Assembly (NCBI GenBank): GCA_963924555.1
Contig: OZ004595.1
Location: 6,442,599-6,506,598 of the forward strand
Length of the DNA: 64,000 bases
Direction of reading: 5' to 3'
From: Crambe crambe
Taxonomy: Eukaryota; Porifera; Demospongiae; Poecilosclerida; Crambeidae
Translations under genes and position numbers: made by a program
Shown: in pieces, positions 36,928 to 49,370 of the stretch
How the letters are laid out: the number at the start of each line of letters is the position of its first letter
Numbering within the stretch: position 1 is the first letter of the stretch
Notes under the pieces: model-generated
Database searches by the model: none
What the model was told of the DNA's origin: nothing
Seen by the model: the letters and a program-made list of their open reading frames with translations, nothing else

Positions 36928-39900
36928 ATGGAGAAGACAGTTTTAGTGGTGGTTGGTAACAGCTTTAGCTGTCTCCCCTGTGGACAGGCCATTACTCTGG
37001 AGATACCTCCAGGGGGTAAAGGCAACAAGACCCCCACTCTAAAAAAGTCCATTGCCAAAACTGTGTGGACTTGCTGTGTAGAGGCAGTGTCTGAATACTG
37101 TAGGATAGTTATGGATCTCTTTCCTGACCAGCACCAAGTCTGTGTGGCAGCTGTCGATGAAGCCAAGTGCCAGCCGGTCAATTCGTGGAGGGACGAAGAT
37201 CAGGATATAAATAAAGTAATTCCTAAGTGATGTGATCACTGTAGAGTGGTTGAAAGTACCTCAAAGTTTCGCACCTCTACCCTCTGTCTGTATAGCTGTG
37301 ATTTATAACTTTAATATAGGTGCAAGCTGGATTCCAGACTTTTGGGTATCCAGTATTTCAGGCCACACAAGGTGCTGGAGGTGGTCGAGGCTCCACCCAC
37401 TTGAACCCGTGCATGCAGGGGCTACAGTATGCAGTGCGCTGCCTGGCACAACTCACTGCCACCCAGTATGCGACCACCACTTGTCCCCATGTCAAAAAAC
37501 CTCTCAACCAGGGAAGGATCATCTTTGTCTGCTGCTTAAAAAAGTATGCTTTCACTTGATTGTCCATGTGTTTTGAGCTGTGATTGTGTATGTATGTATG
37601 TATGTATGTATGTATGTATGTATGTATGTATGTATGTATCTTACGCATTATTTTAACCAGTGAAGTGATGATGTTTTGTGAACTTGCTGCTCTGTAGTGA
37701 TGGAGATGTGAAAGAGTTGGAGAAGGCGATAGTGAATTTGGTGAAGTCTGAGAATGCAGACATCAAGCAGAAGCAAGACATGGCTAGATTACACATCCAC
37801 CTCTGCCAACTGGTCTTGGTCAACACTTACCCCCATGGCAACCAAATAAGCTCTGTCAAAGACTCTCCCCTCACTCAGGTACGCAGGCAAGAGTTGCATT
37901 CTGTTGTGGAGGGAGGGAGGGTGATAATAGCTATCTGTTTTGTAGTTGTCCTCTGGGGTGTCTTCAGTAGCTTACTCCTTCCCTGCCACACTACTCTTGG
38001 AAAAATCAATTCACTTGGCAAAGATGCACTTTGACCTTAAGTCCACTATGATAGCAGGTATCCCTATGAAGGTGAGTCGTCTATCCCAGCACTAGGACTG
38101 GGACTGGAGCAACAACTCATTTCTGCAGGAGGAGCAAGCTGGAGGCAGCTCTGCTAACTACGATGTAGAATTGATACACCTCTCAGAGGCGCATAGAGAC
38201 ATCCTTAGAGCAGGTAATTTCTCATAACCAAGTAGTAATAATAAAGATAATAATTAATAATTTTGCTAGTGCAGTATATCAGCTATTTGAACTATATTCA
38301 TCATATCATTGACCTTTGTACTGCCCCCGAGCACCATTAGCTGGCCCCTGGGGAGATTGGCTAGCAAGGGTTTGTTGCGAGGTGTTGTTATGTTGGAGAG
38401 GGTTACCCACCTGTCCAACGTCTTCTGCAAGTATGAGACTGCATGGGAGTCCTCTCCCTCTTGATCAAATCCTCCCACCACCACTAAGTACTCTTCCACC
38501 ACTACACCCGTGGGGCAATAAGTGGGTGTGGCAGGGAGTTCAGACCACACCCCCTCAGTCTGGTGGGGTTTAGAGTGGAGTAAGTGGTGAATGGAGCAGG
38601 AGTAGACAGCTTTGCTGTGCCTGGCTCCTAGTAGGTACAGGTGGTTATGTGTGGCGGAGAGGGCGGGGCAGATCAGATGCACTGGTTGTGGTAGACTAGC
38701 CACACTAGTCCACTCGTGGGTCTGTAAGTCCAACACTTCAACTGTTGCTAGTACTCCTTTCTCATTGACCCCTCCAACAGCTATGAGATGCTCTGTCCTA
38801 TCTTCCTGTGTCACCACGACCACTGCCATGTCCATGCGTTTGGTGGGCATTGGAGGGAACATCTCTTGCCACCCTCTCTCCTCCTGTCCTTCCAGCAAAC
38901 TGATAAGGTCTGAAATTGGATTAGGCCCTCTTTGTCCACCCACTGCTGTGATGCAGCCCTGGACCACACCCATGCCAAAGAAGAGGTGGGGGCAAGGGGG
39001 CTTCGTCTTTTCCCACTTCTCTTCAAGCAAACTGTAGCTGTAAATCTGGAAGGATCGCGAACAGCTGAAATAGAATTTTTTAGTTTTGTTGCTGAAAGCT
39101 GTGGCCCCTCTGACAATTTTGTGTGTGATCTTTTGCTCGAGTCCCCAGTTCAGACTGAATGGGTGTGGCACATATGCTGGTCCGCTCCAACTGAAAGGTC
39201 TGGCCATACTTGGGGTAGTTTGCTTCATTCTGCTGAACCTTCCGATTAAGGTTTTGTCGTGGTGTTGTAGTCTCTTGCGGTATTGTTCTAGTTTGTTCTG
39301 GTATTGTATCCTGTCCTGAAGTTGTGGCCTGTCCTGCTGCTGTGACATACTCGTATGATGCAACTTCCCGAGAAGGTTGATAATCTCTTGTTCCTTTACA
39401 TCTAGCTCCTCCTGTTTTGCAGTGATGATATCGTGGAGTTCTTGCACTTTTTCTTTGAGCTGTTTATTCTCTTTCTGTGTAGTATCTTCCTTGAGAGCTT
39501 CATCTCTCCACTCTATCTCAGCCAGAAGCTGTGTCTCCCTGCTTTCCAGGAAAGAGATTCGTTCCTGCAATTCACTGATGTCATGGTTCCTCTCCTCCTT
39601 CAGCTGTTTCAGTGTCAGCATCAGCTGGTTCTCTTGCTGAAACTTTGAGGCCATCTTGTGTTTTTTTTTTCCTTTTGTGTGAAGGGCAGTCCCTATTGCA
39701 GCCAAGTTAGATACAGTGAGTGAATCGTGGTATTCAAGTTGGATCGTGGTATTCAATAATTAATTGTCAATAACTAGCAGCTTGCAAGGTTGCAATGGTG
39801 TCGTCGGATTACACAGGGCTGTGTTTTCTTGACTTGCTGACCTGCATGAGATATTAGCTTTTTGCTTGTTGCAGGGTATGTGCTTGGACCCAGTGGGAGT

Positions 39901-41679
39901 GGCAAAAAGGACTCTCATCATAAAGACGTGATCACACTCAGGTGGTCCACCCCCAAATCCACACCCATGGAGTTGCAGTTCTGTACCAGCGCCTACAGGG
40001 TCACTCCCAGCAATGTATGCATATCTATGTCCTTACCAACACTGGTCACATAATGTCATGTGACACTTCTATATAGGTGACCAGTCGGCCCACTGTGTGT
40101 CTCATTAACTTTGTGCTCTCTGGTAAGTCGGTGTTGCTGGAGCAGTCCAGGAAAGGCCCTTCCAAAGTCGTCTCTCACATCCTCTCAAATCATGGTGGTC
40201 AGTATTGGGGTGTGGCTATTATCATGCGATGCTTTGTTTCATGTATGGATGTACAGGTTCCATTTTCCTTCACTCTATTCCAACCTGTCGACCATATTTA
40301 GATGACCCTCCTTCCATCAGTGAAGGATGGGGCGGGCGCATCACCGACTACAGAATATCTGTGAGTTCATTTGCTAATTATTATTATACATGAGAATGAG
40401 TAAATGAGTATCTTATTGCGAAGGACCTGAGTGAGTTGGTGCTGGAAAACCTCCTTTATCCCTCCCCAGTGGACAGAACTAAGATCCCCACTATCTTTCC
40501 TATTCAGAAGGGTCAGTCAATCACTTGTTGTCCATCCATGGCCTTTACCACAGACTTTATACATACAGCGATAGCCAAGTTGGAGCATGACACGAGATAC
40601 TGGCCTCTGGTTTATAATGATACCATCTTGTACACGCTAAAGCAGGTGTTGTTGGCAGTATCAAACCTATACCATAGCAAATTTAATGGTATACTCTATT
40701 TAGGAATTGACCCCTCTGCCTGATTTGGTGAAGCGTCCCGTTTTATCGGATGTGGAGTTGGAGGAATGTCGTAGAGTGATACTCGACCTTCAGGGAAAAG
40801 AAATGGCCAATGAATCTCTAGCCATTCCTAGCACTGGAGGACGGAATAAAGGGGTCAGAAGGTCAGTGCTGCTTCAAACATTCACAGGTGACTGTTTCTA
40901 AGTGTTATGATATTTTCACTCAGGGACGAGCAGTATCGTACTTTGTGGGGTGAGATAGAAATGCTGACTCAGGCATACAGCAATAATTCTGAACGTCATC
41001 GCATTCTTCAAGAGTTTGTGCACAAAGTTGTGTCTTCAGCTCCTAGTTGCCAACAGCTAAGAAAAACTCCAGCAGTCAAATCAGGTTCTATAGTAACCAC
41101 TGAAGCACACACCTCCATTGAGTATGACTATATTTAATATAGAGACTGATCACACTGTATCCACTACCTCTGACTACAATGCTGAGAGAGTATGGCAAGA
41201 CTTAGACAAGTGAGTTGTATGTCATATGTACGTAATCATGGTAACATTCTTCCTTAGATACCAGCAGATGACGGAGCGAGAGAAGAGAGATTTTGAGTCT
41301 GGAGATATCAACAACAGTCATGGTAATTGGAAGCAGCTTACCGGACCAGCAGGGCCCCCTGGACTAGGCGGCCAATCAACAAATCATACCTCCTTGATGT
41401 CAATGAATGGTGGTGCCCTGCCTACTCTGCCTGTGCCAATGAAACCATCGGGCTCTCTCCTAACTCTCTGGACCACCAGGCAGAAGAACAAAGCAAACAG
41501 TAGTCATGTTGAATTTGCTGGTAGGAGTTATGGTGAAGTCAAAACTGAACTCTATTCTCAAATGAGGTAAATAACAATTTGTCTTCATACTAAACTCATT
41601 TTGATTACTCCTTCTGCCTTCCACTCACTCACTCAGAACTGGTACAAACATGATGGCACCTCCACTAACCCAAGAGTAA
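36928..41679 (+). CDS. INTS13: Integrator complex subunit 13 (Asunder)
   Basis: Subunit of the nuclear Integrator complex; Asunder is also needed for dynein recruitment to the nuclear envelope in mitosis. The ATG at 36928 ([14 protein letters not shown]) corresponds to KTVFVVD in the human protein. Matching blocks run the whole length: [43 protein letters not shown]-type ([20 protein letters not shown]), [111 protein letters not shown]. Stop TAA at 41677-41679. One large intron (38214-39874) contains an intronless gene on the opposite strand; the other introns are short. Confidence 0.95.
37587..37639 (+). repeat. (GTAT)n microsatellite in INTS13 intron
   Basis: About 13 GTAT units between INTS13 exons 2 and 3. 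Confidence 0.95.
38266..39654 (-). CDS. intronless coiled-coil/kelch-repeat protein nested in an INTS13 intron
   Basis: Single uninterrupted ORF of 462 residues from the ATG at 39654 ([17 protein letters not shown]), lying wholly within the 38214-39874 intron of INTS13 on the opposite strand. Residues about 1-145 form a heptad-rich coiled coil ([20 protein letters not shown]). From about 175 onward there are kelch-like blades with VGG-type turns: [80 protein letters not shown]. There is no BTB or BACK domain, so it is not a KLHL adaptor. The function is unknown; it may be a scaffold. Lack of introns in this intron-rich region suggests retroposition or a lineage-specific intronless family. Confidence 0.85.
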   Translation of the reverse strand: MASKFQQENQLMLTLKQLKEERNHDISELQERISFLESRETQLLAEIEWRDEALKEDTTQKENKQLKEKVQELHDIITAKQEELDVKEQEIINLLGKLHHTSMSQQQDRPQLQDRIQYQNKLEQYRKRLQHHDKTLIGRFSRMKQTTPSMARPFSWSGPAYVPHPFSLNWGLEQKITHKIVRGATAFSNKTKKFYFSCSRSFQIYSYSLLEEKWEKTKPPCPHLFFGMGVVQGCITAVGGQRGPNPISDLISLLEGQEERGWQEMFPPMPTKRMDMAVVVVTQEDRTEHLIAVGGVNEKGVLATVEVLDLQTHEWTSVASLPQPVHLICPALSATHNHLYLLGARHSKAVYSCSIHHLLHSKPHQTEGVWSELPATPTYCPTGVVVEEYLVVVGGFDQEGEDSHAVSYLQKTLDRWVTLSNITTPRNKPLLANLPRGQLMVLGGSTKVNDMMNIVQIADILH

Positions 41680-41755
41680 CCCACACTACATTCATCATTC
41701 CTTTAAAAATAATATTATTTATGAGATGAGATGGGGATTTGATGTGTCACTTAAA

Positions 41756-42501
41756 CTATACAGCTGTTTCCATGACTGTGCGGCCAGTTACTTCATCTTT
41801 GACATGCTTGGTTTTGTAGAGATTAGCCACTGGATAACGAGTCCCTTTAACTGTCTCTTTTACTTTGGGAAAATCTGACACCTGCTTCAAATTGAAAGGG
41901 TCTTCACGAAAATTGCAGATGACTCCATATTTCCATCTCTGCTTTGCCACTTCCACAAGAGCCTACAGTATTTCCTGTGACACTGATGATCTCTATACAG
42001 AAAAAAATTACCTCAAATGTTCTTGGTTCGTGAATGGCCAACTCAGAAAGGACCTTTCTATTGAGCTGTATGTTGCACTGCAGGAGAGTATTATAATTAA
42101 ATATAGAGAGATGTTAAGTTTCACTGCACAGACCTTGACCAATGAGTTCATGAAGCAGCCATAGCCAATATCATAAGAACTGGAAGCAAAATTGATGCGT
42201 TGTATCCACAACTGTTGTGATCATCAATAGCTACAATCAGATGACTTTTCATGGAATGAATGAACGTGTCTACCTTCCTCATGTCCCTCTTCTTCAATCT
42301 CCTGCCAGTATACGCATACTGCAGTGCCTTGTGAGCTGCTCGAACTGCAAGACTATAACAATTTTTCCTCCGTCCTCTGAAACCCTGCAATCGATAAAAT
42401 AGCTCGTGCAAATACAAAGTGGCTTACTAATAACTCACCTTTGTCAGGGCAAATATCTTTGCCCTTTTTACCGCTCTGTTGGCTGGTCCACCTCGAACCA
42501 T
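41756..42501 (-). CDS. MRPL20: mitochondrial ribosomal protein bL20m
   Basis: Mitochondrial large-subunit ribosomal protein that organises 23S-like rRNA. The correct frame starts at the ATG at 42501 (MVRGGPANRAVKRAKIFALT) and splices directly into KGFRGRRKNCYSLAVRAAHK, the bL20 signature. Further exons give ALQYAYTGRRLKKRDMRK, LWIQRINFASSSYDIGYGCF, MNSLVKCNIQLNRKVLSELA (using a GTCTGT donor) and IHEPRTFEALVEVAKQRW, ending at 41756. The C-terminal 60 or so residues beyond the bL20 core are lineage-specific. Confidence 0.92.
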
Positions 42502-42651
42502 CTTCTACCATGCCGGGGTCAAAGGTTACTCTAACTAATAGGTAAGAGATCGTCATTTTCGTAACCACAATAGTGATGAGCTGCAGCTGTAGCTGTGAAG
42601 TGGCATGCTTGAGTTGTACCGTATGCGTGGTGGAGAGGATTTAGCCTCACT

Positions 42652-44687
42652 ATGGCCAGTCCTCACGCTTCTTCATTCATTTGTCTTCCCCACAGCGACA
42701 GTTCTGACGTGGTGATTGCTCATACCGTCTATTTCAGCGCTTGCTTTGGAAGTGCACTAATTGGAGTGATTGGAGCATCACTGTTTCTCTTCCAAGTGAT
42801 TCGCAGTAAACATGAAGCACACCCAGGGACTTCCACTTCACAGAGAAGGATACTCATAATGCTTGCTATTTCAGATGTATTTGCCGATATCGGTTAGTCA
42901 ACCATAACGTAATTTAATATCAATATAACGTAATTTAATATCAATGCTCATTATAGTGATATGGAATAATTAAACTTATTAGAGAATTTAAGGAGTGTCA
43001 TTATCTGAGTCAGCATGGGTAATGGGTGATAAAATGGTGCAATTACAGCTGCCATTTCTCCATACTAGAAGGTCCTTTGGCCGTGTATTGAAAGATGACG
43101 AGTTTTGTGTAGTAGGTGGGAGCTAGGTGTTGGATGCTGTTTGACAAGTAGTGATGTTTGTGGTACAGTGTGAGTGTCTGTCTAATGTTGTGCAGCCATT
43201 CAGTCCACTTGAAATTTCATGTTGACACTGCTAACTGCATTAGTCATCTTATACCTGGTGTGGTCCATTAGTATCTCCTGCATGGTCTGCTCCTGCCTGA
43301 ATTGCTGATCTTGTACACCTGGCATGCTCATTCCCTGTTCTCTGCATTTGTTATCTGCTGATCACCTTGTATCCCCAGGGCTGGCGTATCCCTCTTATTA
43401 TGTCCCATACATTTCTGCTGTAGGACTGACCTGGTGTGCATTAATTAATTGACTTTGGTATTCTGTAGGGGTCATAGGTCGTTCAGCCTATTGGCTGGCT
43501 TACTGGAGACCACACCATCTCAACCAAAACACAGATTTTTCGTCTCATATTCCTTCTGCCATAGGAGGTGCCATTGTTGAGGTATAGTATGTGCAGATCT
43601 CCTTCTCAAGAATATGATTTCCCCATGTAATTTTGATGCAGAATTGGGTGTTTTTCTGGTACATGGCAACTTACTTCTGGACATTCTTCTTTGCAGTGGA
43701 TGTGTATAACTCTAAATATGGTGGGAAGTGGAAGCTGTGGTGTTCACACTTCTTTACCTGGTTCTTCTGCATCCTCTTTGTGGCAAGTTCTGCGGCATCA
43801 CTCTGGTCTTGTCCCCCTTACTTTAAGTGAGTTGCATCCTCCCCCTTCCTCAGTAGTGCTGGTTTAGTATGTGTCACACTGTTCTCATTACTTTCTGTAG
43901 CTGTGCTGAAGATCAGCTGTGTATTATTAGTCATTTTTTCAGCACAGCAGGACCGATCACTGTCTTCATGGCAGCATTGCCAATTTTCTATGTCTCCACA
44001 TGGAAACAGAGTCAGTCTCTACCAGGAGTTTTTCTCTGAATGACTCCCCACACCACTTTTCAAACTAACCACTTAACCCTTTTCTGCAGTGAAGCGCAAT
44101 GCCAAGCTGCCCAGCTCTGGTGTGACAGGACCTGTGGCTGACATTTGGAAGAAGGAGAAAATGGTATCCAAACGAAAGATTCTGAGCATCATCCTGGTCT
44201 TCTACATATGGTGACTTCATTGCAGCATATAATCATGTGACTGTGATTCCGTGGTTGTATTGTGTAGTTGGACAGTGAATGTAGTTGATGCTGTGTTACT
44301 GACAGTGGCACATGCTATCAGCATACCTCGACAGGACTACTCCCCTCTCTACCATCACCTTTATGACTCTAAGTACATCTATGGCATTTGGATGTTTGAG
44401 GTGCAGTGTGGAATAGTGCATGCCTTTATAATTATTAGTACTCTCTCTCTCAGGCCATCTTGAATCCCCTTCAAGGCTTATTTAATGCAATGGCTTATGG
44501 TGGAGTGTGCCAGGCATGCTGTGGTTGGTTGAGGAGTAAACTCTGGCCTTTGGACGACCCTCATGTGTCCAGTTGGAGTGGTGAATACATAGATGTCGAC
44601 TTCAGAGTCAGCAGAGGGAAAATCCACCAATCAAAACGTTCACAGGCGAAAAAGACTCCACCTGCTCCAGTAACTAGTGACAAGTAG
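42652..44687 (+). CDS. GPR143 (ocular albinism 1)-like seven-transmembrane receptor
   Basis: Seven-TM receptor. GPR143 is an intracellular GPCR of melanosomes and lysosomes in vertebrates. The ATG at 42652 (MASPHASSFICLPHSD); spliced exons give TM1 (FSACFGSALIGVIGASLFLF), TM2 (RILIMLAISDVFADIGVIGR), TM3 (WYMATYFWTFFFAVDVY), TM4 (TWFFCILFVASSAASLW), TM5 (ITVFMAALPIFYVSTW), TM6 (ILSIILVFYICWTVNVVDAV), TM7 (AILNPLQGLFNAMAYGGV). The WTFFFAVDVY, YICWTVNV and ILNPLQG motifs match GPR143 better than cAMP-receptor or secretin-type receptors. A basic cytosolic tail follows. The first intron (42893-43467) is the only long one. Confidence 0.72.
42893..43467 (+). other. long first intron of the GPR143-like gene
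   Basis: About 575 bp from GTTAGTCA to TTCTGTAG. Apart from a short duplicated ATAACGTAATTTAATATCAA near its start I see no ORF, RNA gene or repeat. Confidence 0.6.
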
Positions 44688-44837
44688 ACGACCACATTCT
44701 ATTTCATTTCACCTTCTCTCATTTTTAAAATCTTCACTTGTACTCATCTCACATCACCAAATTTTGTTTGGGTTTTTGACATTTTATATACACGATTATA
44801 AATTGTGTTAAAACAAAAACGGTTGAACTGAATTCGA

Positions 44838-44843
44838 AATAAA
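44838..44843 (+). terminator. poly(A) signal of the GPR143-like gene
   Basis: AATAAA 150 nt after the stop codon, 18 bp before the convergent HPS3 stop codon at 44861. Confidence 0.55.
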
Positions 44844-44860
44844 ACTGTTGCCTGTTGAAT

Positions 44861-47800
44861 TCACTGTGAGTTAGAGTTAGTGTTAGTGTTAGTGTTGGTG
44901 TTGGTGTCAGCATTAGGAGTGTGGAGGTAGTGAGCCAGTTCTCTGGACATGTGGAGTTTACAACTCTTCTCAATGAAGGGGAGGAAGAACGAGAGTGAAC
45001 CAGAGGGAGGGAGAAGGCTACAAAATTCTTCAGCTGAACACAACCCCACCACATGACCCAGTGCAGCTATTAATCACCAAAGAGAAAGAAGTGAAAGTAA
45101 TAGATTTGGTATGAGCTTACCTCTGTATAGTGTACGATAAGTGTGAAGTAGGACATTTGTATGTGGGAGAGACTTTTGCTGTCCTTCAGGTTCCTCACAG
45201 TTCTTGAGAAGCAGTTCCAGCAAAGAGTTCCAATGGGGGAGTCGAGGTGGTAGAAATGTCTCACAGTACTCCACCGTCATGGCTGGCCTCAGCTGGAAGA
45301 TTAGGTGCATGGCCTGCAAAGGGGATGGATACATTGACATCATTTAAAGAGAGGGTGTTGAGTACTCTCACTCACCTGTTCCATCTTGCCAGTGTGTGGC
45401 CATGCTAATAGCTGAAGTGAAAGTTCCCCCACCATTCCAACAACCAACTGCTCCTCCAAATGTTGTGCCACTTTAGTCATGTGATCTTGTACAGAAGTCA
45501 CATGACTGCCATTCTTAGGGGAGTGGTTGGTGCAGAGCAGAGCTTGCAGTTGCATGAGGTCCTGCAAGACAACCTGGAAAGGTTTCTTGGTGGAGCCATC
45601 AAAGGGAGGTAAGCTGTCCAGCCACTTGTGACGAGATCCGTACAGGCTAAAGGGGGCAGAGCTGGAAGGAGGTATGGTATTCACTGTCAGTCGTGCCACC
45701 AGAATATCCACCAGTAAGATCTGATGGGAGTAAAAGTGTTTGCAGTTATAAACAATTGATTAAGCACTGGTGTACCATTGCTCTCCGAGTAACATCTGGG
45801 ATGAGACCTTTGACCTTGTCCAGTAGTAGGCCATCCAAGAAATGTTTGAAGGGCACATTGTTTGCTAATTGCTCTTTAGTGGACAGAGTGTGTCCCTCTT
45901 CCTGTTAGAGTGGGAGTCACAACATCAAGCATTGATACAGACGAGAGCGTAAGGACTTCTTACCTGAAGGAGGTTGCAGCAGAGGTCTAGACTCAGTTCT
46001 CCAGTGCCAAGTAGATGGAAGAACACGTCCAGCAAACAATTATCTCTTTTCCTCAACAATAACTGCAGAAAAATTAGCATCACATGGAGTCTGCAACATC
46101 TCTTACACACCTTTCCCAGAACAGTCATGTCAGAGTTATTACTTTCCACCAAAAAGCTGAGGTTGCTGCTCAACCACTCCACAAGAAAAGAGTCACTGAG
46201 CTGCTCAAGTTTGCCAGCAGCTTCCTGCTCGTTATTCAGCCGCAGAAAGACGAGGAGCTGGCAGAGTCTTCCGAGGGATCTGAGGGTAGGGGGCCCAGTG
46301 GGTAAGGGGTAGTAAGGTCAAAGGGCACTCACATTTGAAGAACACTCAGAGAAGCAGTGTCTTGGAGGTAAGACTCTATCACAGACAGAGCTTTCTCTAA
46401 TGTGAAAGTTGTGGCTGATAAGAGGAGGGAGGGGCATGATGGTCATACCTGGTGAGAACTGATCTTCCAGCCATGAGTGAAGGAGAAGCAATGGTAGTGC
46501 TTGTGGTTTAAATTCATTGTACAAGTCCAATACAGTGTCTGCTCGTCCTTGCCCTAGAGAGCTATCTGAGTAAGTTTTGTTGAAAAGAACAAGGTCTAGG
46601 AATTTTAGAAGGATGGTGTAAGGAGGTGATGGTTTCTGCAAGAAAGAGGCAGAGGCAGATGTCTGAGGGGCAGATGTCTGAGTATGAAAGGAACACTTAC
46701 TCGTGGGAATTTATTGATGATGGAAGTGATAATTGACCATATCTGGCTATGGGAGAGAACTAGGTAGTGCGCTGCAGAGATTGCGTCATTTTTTCCTGAG
46801 GAATATTGGCAGAGTGAGTGAGCTAGAGCCAAACAGTTGTCTCTCAGGAGAGAGATGAGTCTGGAGTGGTTATGCTGGTTGAGTGATGATGAGTCTAGGA
46901 CCAGCTGGCTCCGGAGAAGGGTGTGTCCCTCACACAGCAGGTGGTGGTACATCGGAGGAGAGCCATCCTTCAAACTGGATGATAATTCATCCTACAAGAC
47001 ATAAATAGAATGTGTCCTCCTACGATATTCTTATCACTGTCTCAACTGAAACTCACAAACTGTTGATACATTGCTATAGGATCCTTCTTCTGGAGGATGT
47101 AAATGTTCCAGTTGGGTTCAGCAGGTTTCTTGATGGAGAGGGATTGTCTGTATGTGATGGCATGAAGTTAATGTGTACATTGGAAGGACTGATGAGACTC
47201 ACAGTAGCCAACTAGCACTGGATTGAGAGGGTTCGGAACCTTTGGTGATTACCACCATGTGGTTAGGACTGCTGGCCAGGCAGTGACTGCTCACAAACTG
47301 ACTAGCACATACTAGAGTCAGGTCCACTGAGGGAGGAGGACAAGGCTGTAGGGGAACTTCATCACGTACAAATACATTCATGATAGTGGCGGCCTACCTT
47401 CCGTAACCACTCAGTAGTGCTGGGGTCAAGATGAGAACTTGGTGTGTGGAGAATAGCCGTCTGAGAGAGGGAAAAGAAAAGAAAAAGAAGGGGGAAAAGT
47501 GTTTGGAGGTAGAGTTTGACAGAATAGCTAGTACCGGACTGACCTGTAAGGATCGGTTGGTATATGTCTCAACTGACTCAGCTGAGAGTACATGGATGAA
47601 GGTAGAATCACAGAGGACTGCACGTGCTGGGGACATGAAGGAGAATGAGGAAGCCAGGTGACCTTGCAGGTGCACATCATACAGGTAGCCGTGGAACTTG
47701 TTGGCAAGAAAACAACTAATCCCTATCAGCTGTCGACCACCATTCTCATCTGGAGGGAGGGAGGATGTGGTTGGTAGTGCTAATGGATTTGAATTGACTT

Positions 47801-49252
47801 ACCAGTAGTTACGACTGGGAGGAGTTGCACTGTGTGGAGTCCGACTTGTTCCTGACGTCCCTTTGCTGAGAGTGTTTGGGAGCGTGAAGACTCTTTATCA
47901 CTGACAACACTCTTTAGTGGAGGAAACCTAAGAAAATATACAACACACTCCATCCATCCCTCCCAGGAAACACACAGAGTCTTACCTCCGATAAAGCATT
48001 GTCAGCACTCTACATCGAGTGGGTGCGGCATTTTCCGAGTCCTCAATCCTGACCCTAATAGGCTGTCCCCAGATATACTCCACTGGGCCCAACACTTCAA
48101 TTGCATGCTTGTCTGCAATCTTCAGTGAAGTGGAGTTGAAGATGGATGGAAGTGATAAAGTCCCAATGATGGGAGAGGGGCCACGAGAATCATGTGACTT
48201 GTTTCGTTGTAAGACTGGGAGTGAAATATCCACTAAAGAGCTGCTTGTGCTGGCAGGAAGACTACTGGCTGCTTTCTCTTCCTCCCAAACCCGTGAAGGT
48301 GACCATTGCACAAAGTCCTTATCTTCCTCAATACTCTTTGCCTGCAACACAAACCATTCACAACTTGTCACTCAAAATGAAACCACAACCAGGTGGTATT
48401 GACTGTGGTATTGACTGTACTATTCAGACTGACCTGTTGGTCTGAAGTTGAGTGGTCACTTGCAGGAGTGACTCGTTCTTCAGGAACGGGGACACTAGGA
48501 GGTGATGCAGTCTGAAGGTCAGAGTCCTCCAATAAGGAGAGCTTGAGGACCCGTGCTTCATGAGTGGAGATGAATGCTACATAGTCGTTGAAGATGGAGA
48601 GTTTTGAGAGAGGGAGACTAGTCTGAATATCCAATAGGATGCCGATACTTGGAGTAGCAAAGTGTGGGTGTGAAGCATCACGAGACTGATCACTAGCTGA
48701 TGTCCCACTCCCTTCATCACTAGACACACCTCCTTTGATCAGTTCAGGATCAGGGTTTAAAGTGAAGATTCGAAGTGTAGTATCCATTCCAATGGCAATC
48801 CGTCCACTTTCCTCACAGCATGCCAGACATGTGACGGGACTGTTAAGCTCAGCTGGGAGTTCAATGATCTCTGCTGGAGCTGGGTGGTCTTGTGGTAGCA
48901 GGATTCCATGAGTTAGGGAGTGTAAGAGACTGATTCTCATGGGTTTGTCCACTGATGCTCCCCTCCATTTGAAGTAAATGCGAGCAAAGCCATGGGACGC
49001 AGGGTTTTTCCTCTCTAAAGTGATGATGCAGTCTCCCTTAGCGTTGTAGATGAGCTCTACCACAGGACTAACTGTCTTGAACTGACCCAAAGGCTGCAAC
49101 GTTTCCAAACTGAAGACCTCCAATAAACAGTCATCCTCCGCCACAAACAAATATTCATTCGAGCAGGCAATGGCCACAGGCTCCCCCGACGCAGCATTCA
49201 GAAGCCGCTGGTTCTCCACACAACTAAAGCTGTTGGGGAAAAGTTTCACCAT
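44861..49252 (-). CDS. HPS3: HPS3, BLOC-2 subunit
   Basis: Subunit of BLOC-2, which directs tubules from endosomes to lysosome-related organelles. The ATG at 49252 (MVKLFPNSFSCVENQ). The N-terminal propeller-like part has FVAEDDCLLEVFSLETLQPL and VVELIYNAKGDCIITLERKN, matching human HPS3. Mid-gene exons contain CPPPSVDLTLVCASQFVSSH and MVVITKGSEPSQ, matching CPPVSMDVCAL...IILLTKAEPE in the human protein. The helical C-terminal half ends FCSLLPPSGSLSFFLPFIEK, equivalent to the human FMNVLPEDGTATFFLPY end. Odd: beyond that point the protein runs into NADTNTNTNTNSNSQ encoded by a hexamer microsatellite. Many short exons across 4.4 kb. Confidence 0.88.
44870..44912. repeat. (GTTAGT)n hexamer array at the HPS3 C-terminus
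   Basis: Degenerate GTTAGT/GTTGGT hexamers encode the Thr-Asn repeat just before the HPS3 stop codon on the minus strand. Confidence 0.85.
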
Positions 49253-49370
49253 CTTCTGCTATAAAACTCGTTTCACCCCGGGCCCCGCCCCAGCACACGC
49301 CCTTGCTTTATGACGTTACGTGACGTTTATTACAATAATAGTGCATACTTTCAGTTGCCAGATTAAGTGT

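Noticed and set aside
42353-42568. MRPL20 start at MTISYLLVRVTF (another frame)
   Set aside because: That frame cannot splice into the GFRGRRKN exon; the frame starting MVRGGPANRAVK joins it in phase and matches bL20.
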